Shown: in pieces, positions 5,968-6,907 of the stretch
How positions within the stretch are numbered: position 1 is the first letter of the stretch
Layout: each line of letters opens with the position of its first letter
Assembly (NCBI GenBank): GCA_002317305.1
Contig: DCIZ01000037.1
Location: 2,257-9,163 of the forward strand
Length of the DNA stretch: 6,907 nt
Direction: 5' to 3'
From: Campylobacter sp. UBA1713
GTDB lineage: Bacteria > Campylobacterota > Campylobacteria > Campylobacterales > Campylobacteraceae
The notes under the pieces: model-generated
Databases searched by the model: none
What the model saw: the letters and a program-made list of their open reading frames with translations, nothing else
Told to the model about the DNA's origin: nothing
Position numbers and translations under genes: made by a program

Positions 5968-6795
5968 GTGAAAACACAACTACCAAATGACAATGTAATA
6001 TATAGCGAAAAAAGCCTAGAGCAAATTTGCGGGGGGGGGTGTTCGGAAATAGCTAAACGAATCGTAATAAAAGGCAAAAATAATCGCATATTTTTAGGTG
6101 AAAATGCGGTTTTAAAAAGTGGTGCGGTTTTTATAGAAGGAGACGAAAATGTATTTTTTTGCGACAGCAATATGTGTGCAAACGCATTTTTGAAGCACAA
6201 AAATTTGCTTTTTGTCGGTAGCAAAAACTACTTTAACCCTTATGGTAGCTACAAAACAGCACTTTTGTGTGGCGAAAGACGCAACATTATCATTGGCGAC
6301 TCGTGCCTCTTTTCGTTTCACGTTTGGCTACGCACAAACGACCCGCATCTGCTTTATGACGCTAACACAAACAAGCGAACAAACCACTCAAAAGATATCA
6401 TCATCGGCGATCATGTTTGGGTCGGGCAAGATGTAGGGTTTGTAAAAGGTGCGGTGGTTGGAAGCGGAAGCATAATAGCGGCAAAAAGCTTGGTGGCTGG
6501 GCGGTGTATCTCAAACGCTGTGTATGGTGGAGTGCCAGTGAAACTTGTGAAAAGCGGTGTTTTTTGGAGTGGTGAGTGCACTTATATGTGGGACGAGGCA
6601 AAAAGCGCGGAATTTGAAAATATGAGCGAGGAAAAGGCGTCTCTTTTAAATTTTGAATCTTGCGACGGTTCGCTTTTTTGTCGTGATGACTTTAGTAAAT
6701 TCGGGCTAAATTTGGAGTCGTTAAGTGTAGATGAGCGTTTTGAGACTGGGCTTTGGTTGCGTAATAACAAAGAGAAAAACAGATTTGCATTGTGA
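5968..6795 (+). CDS. Left-handed beta-helix (hexapeptide repeat) acyltransferase, phase-variable, ON
   Basis: Predicted cytoplasmic acyl-CoA-dependent transferase of the hexapeptide/LbetaH superfamily (WbbJ-like), most likely an O-acetyltransferase acting on a sugar of the glycan made by the upstream genes. Counting from the GTG at 5968 it has 275 residues. Early coil repeats run from about residue 30 (IVIKGKNNRIFLGENAVLKSG). RTNDPH (122-127) holds the likely catalytic His127, followed by DIIIGDHVWVGQ (143-154) and typical coil turns (GAVVGSGSIIAAKSLVAG, then GGVPVKLVK). A roughly 70-residue non-repetitive C-terminal extension begins at FWSGECTYMW. The start is 11 bases after the preceding stop and has the strong AGGAGA. 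A G9 tract encodes G22-G24. In this sequence the frame is open, while G8 or G10 truncates at 27 or 29 residues. Acceptor and acyl group cannot be determined; N-acetylation of an amino sugar is the main alternative. Confidence 0.88.
   Translation: MKTQLPNDNVIYSEKSLEQICGGGCSEIAKRIVIKGKNNRIFLGENAVLKSGAVFIEGDENVFFCDSNMCANAFLKHKNLLFVGSKNYFNPYGSYKTALLCGERRNIIIGDSCLFSFHVWLRTNDPHLLYDANTNKRTNHSKDIIIGDHVWVGQDVGFVKGAVVGSGSIIAAKSLVAGRCISNAVYGGVPVKLVKSGVFWSGECTYMWDEAKSAEFENMSEEKASLLNFESCDGSLFCRDDFSKFGLNLESLSVDERFETGLWLRNNKEKNRFAL
6031..6039 (+). repeat. Poly-G tract (G9) in the 5' part of the acyltransferase
   Basis: Nine G residues form codons 22-24 (Gly-Gly-Gly between two Cys) of the acyltransferase. 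With G10 the ribosome meets TAA at 6054-6056, and with G8 it meets TAG at 6050-6052. The tract therefore acts as a simple ON/OFF switch, with G9 the ON state. The position, before the first beta-helix coils, is that of classic contingency loci. Confidence 0.92.
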
Positions 6796-6852
6796 TGTTT
6801 TGTTGTTTTAGTAAAAAAGCAAATTTAAGAATCATATGTGTGGCGGTGGTGT

Positions 6853-6867
6853 AAATTCGTCAAATTC
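6853..6867. repeat. 15-bp intergenic motif, copy 2
   Basis: AAATTCGTCAAATTC is identical to the copy at 1080-1094 and again lies a short distance after a glycan gene, followed by an A-rich run. It is in the same orientation as copy 1. Confidence 0.6.
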
Positions 6868-6888
6868 TAAAAAGCACAAACAAACGCC

Positions 6889-6907
6889 GTCATTCTGAGG
6901 AGCCGCC
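6889..6907. repeat. Possible 5' end of a dispersed 'GTCATTCTGAG' intergenic repeat
   Basis: The window ends with GTCATTCTGAGGAGCCGCC, clearly GC-richer than the flanking AT-rich DNA. From memory, words beginning GTCATTCTGAG and continuing through a GC-rich centre to an AAGAATC-type end occur as dispersed intergenic repeats in a range of bacteria. Only the left end is visible, so the assignment is tentative. Confidence 0.4.

Larger units (their letters stand above)
6796..6907. other. Downstream non-coding region
   Basis: These 112 bases follow the acyltransferase stop. No gene of credible length is present on either strand, and no GC-rich stem followed by a T-run was found. The region contains the second copy of the 15-bp motif and ends in a GC-richer sequence that looks like the start of a dispersed repeat. 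It may mark the end of the operon, but no terminator can be shown. Confidence 0.5.

Noticed and set aside
6795..6854. A 19-codon reading frame beginning at an ATG that overlaps the acyltransferase stop (TGATG).
   Set aside because: No ribosome binding site is seen before it, its sequence matches nothing I recognise, and it is short enough to be chance.

Overview
The window looks like part of a surface-polysaccharide (capsule or lipooligosaccharide) locus from a member of Campylobacterota, most likely a Campylobacter of the concisus/showae/rectus/curvus type. The grounds are AT-rich coding DNA full of AAATTT-type codons, tightly packed same-strand glycosyltransferase genes, and two long poly-G tracts of the kind these bacteria use for phase variation. 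The species assignment is inferred from sequence style, not from a database match.

Layout: all recognisable genes are on the + strand. (1) 1-1071: a family-2 glycosyltransferase (GT2), probably entered from its 5' side, starting in a perfect 12-bp tandem duplication. (2) 1129-2073: a second, shorter GT2. (3) 2063-5956: a 1297-residue protein overlapping gene 2 by 11 bases and carrying two GT2 domains followed by a CDP-glycerol/CDP-ribitol glycerophosphotransferase-like domain (the TagF/Glyphos_transf family). (4) 5968-6795: a left-handed beta-helix (hexapeptide repeat) acyltransferase. (5) 6796-6907: non-coding sequence holding a 15-bp motif also found between genes 1 and 2, and ending inside what looks like a dispersed repeat.

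Working model: the GT2 enzymes build a sugar chain or repeat unit, the three-domain protein adds sugars and a polyol-phosphate in one polypeptide (resembling Gram-negative capsule polymerases that make teichoic-acid-like polymers), and the acyltransferase, probably an O-acetyltransferase, decorates the product. Decoration appears switchable. A G9 tract at codons 22-24 of the acyltransferase is in frame (ON) here, and any change of one G stops translation within eight codons. A second G9 tract, 126 bases upstream near the 3' end of the polymerase-like gene, cannot remove its catalytic domains. It would swap only the last ~16 residues and move the stop codon away from the acyltransferase ribosome binding site. 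The paired tracts, the three-domain fusion and a (CTA)7 leucine microsatellite are the most noteworthy features. No RNA genes, CRISPR arrays or insertion sequences were seen.
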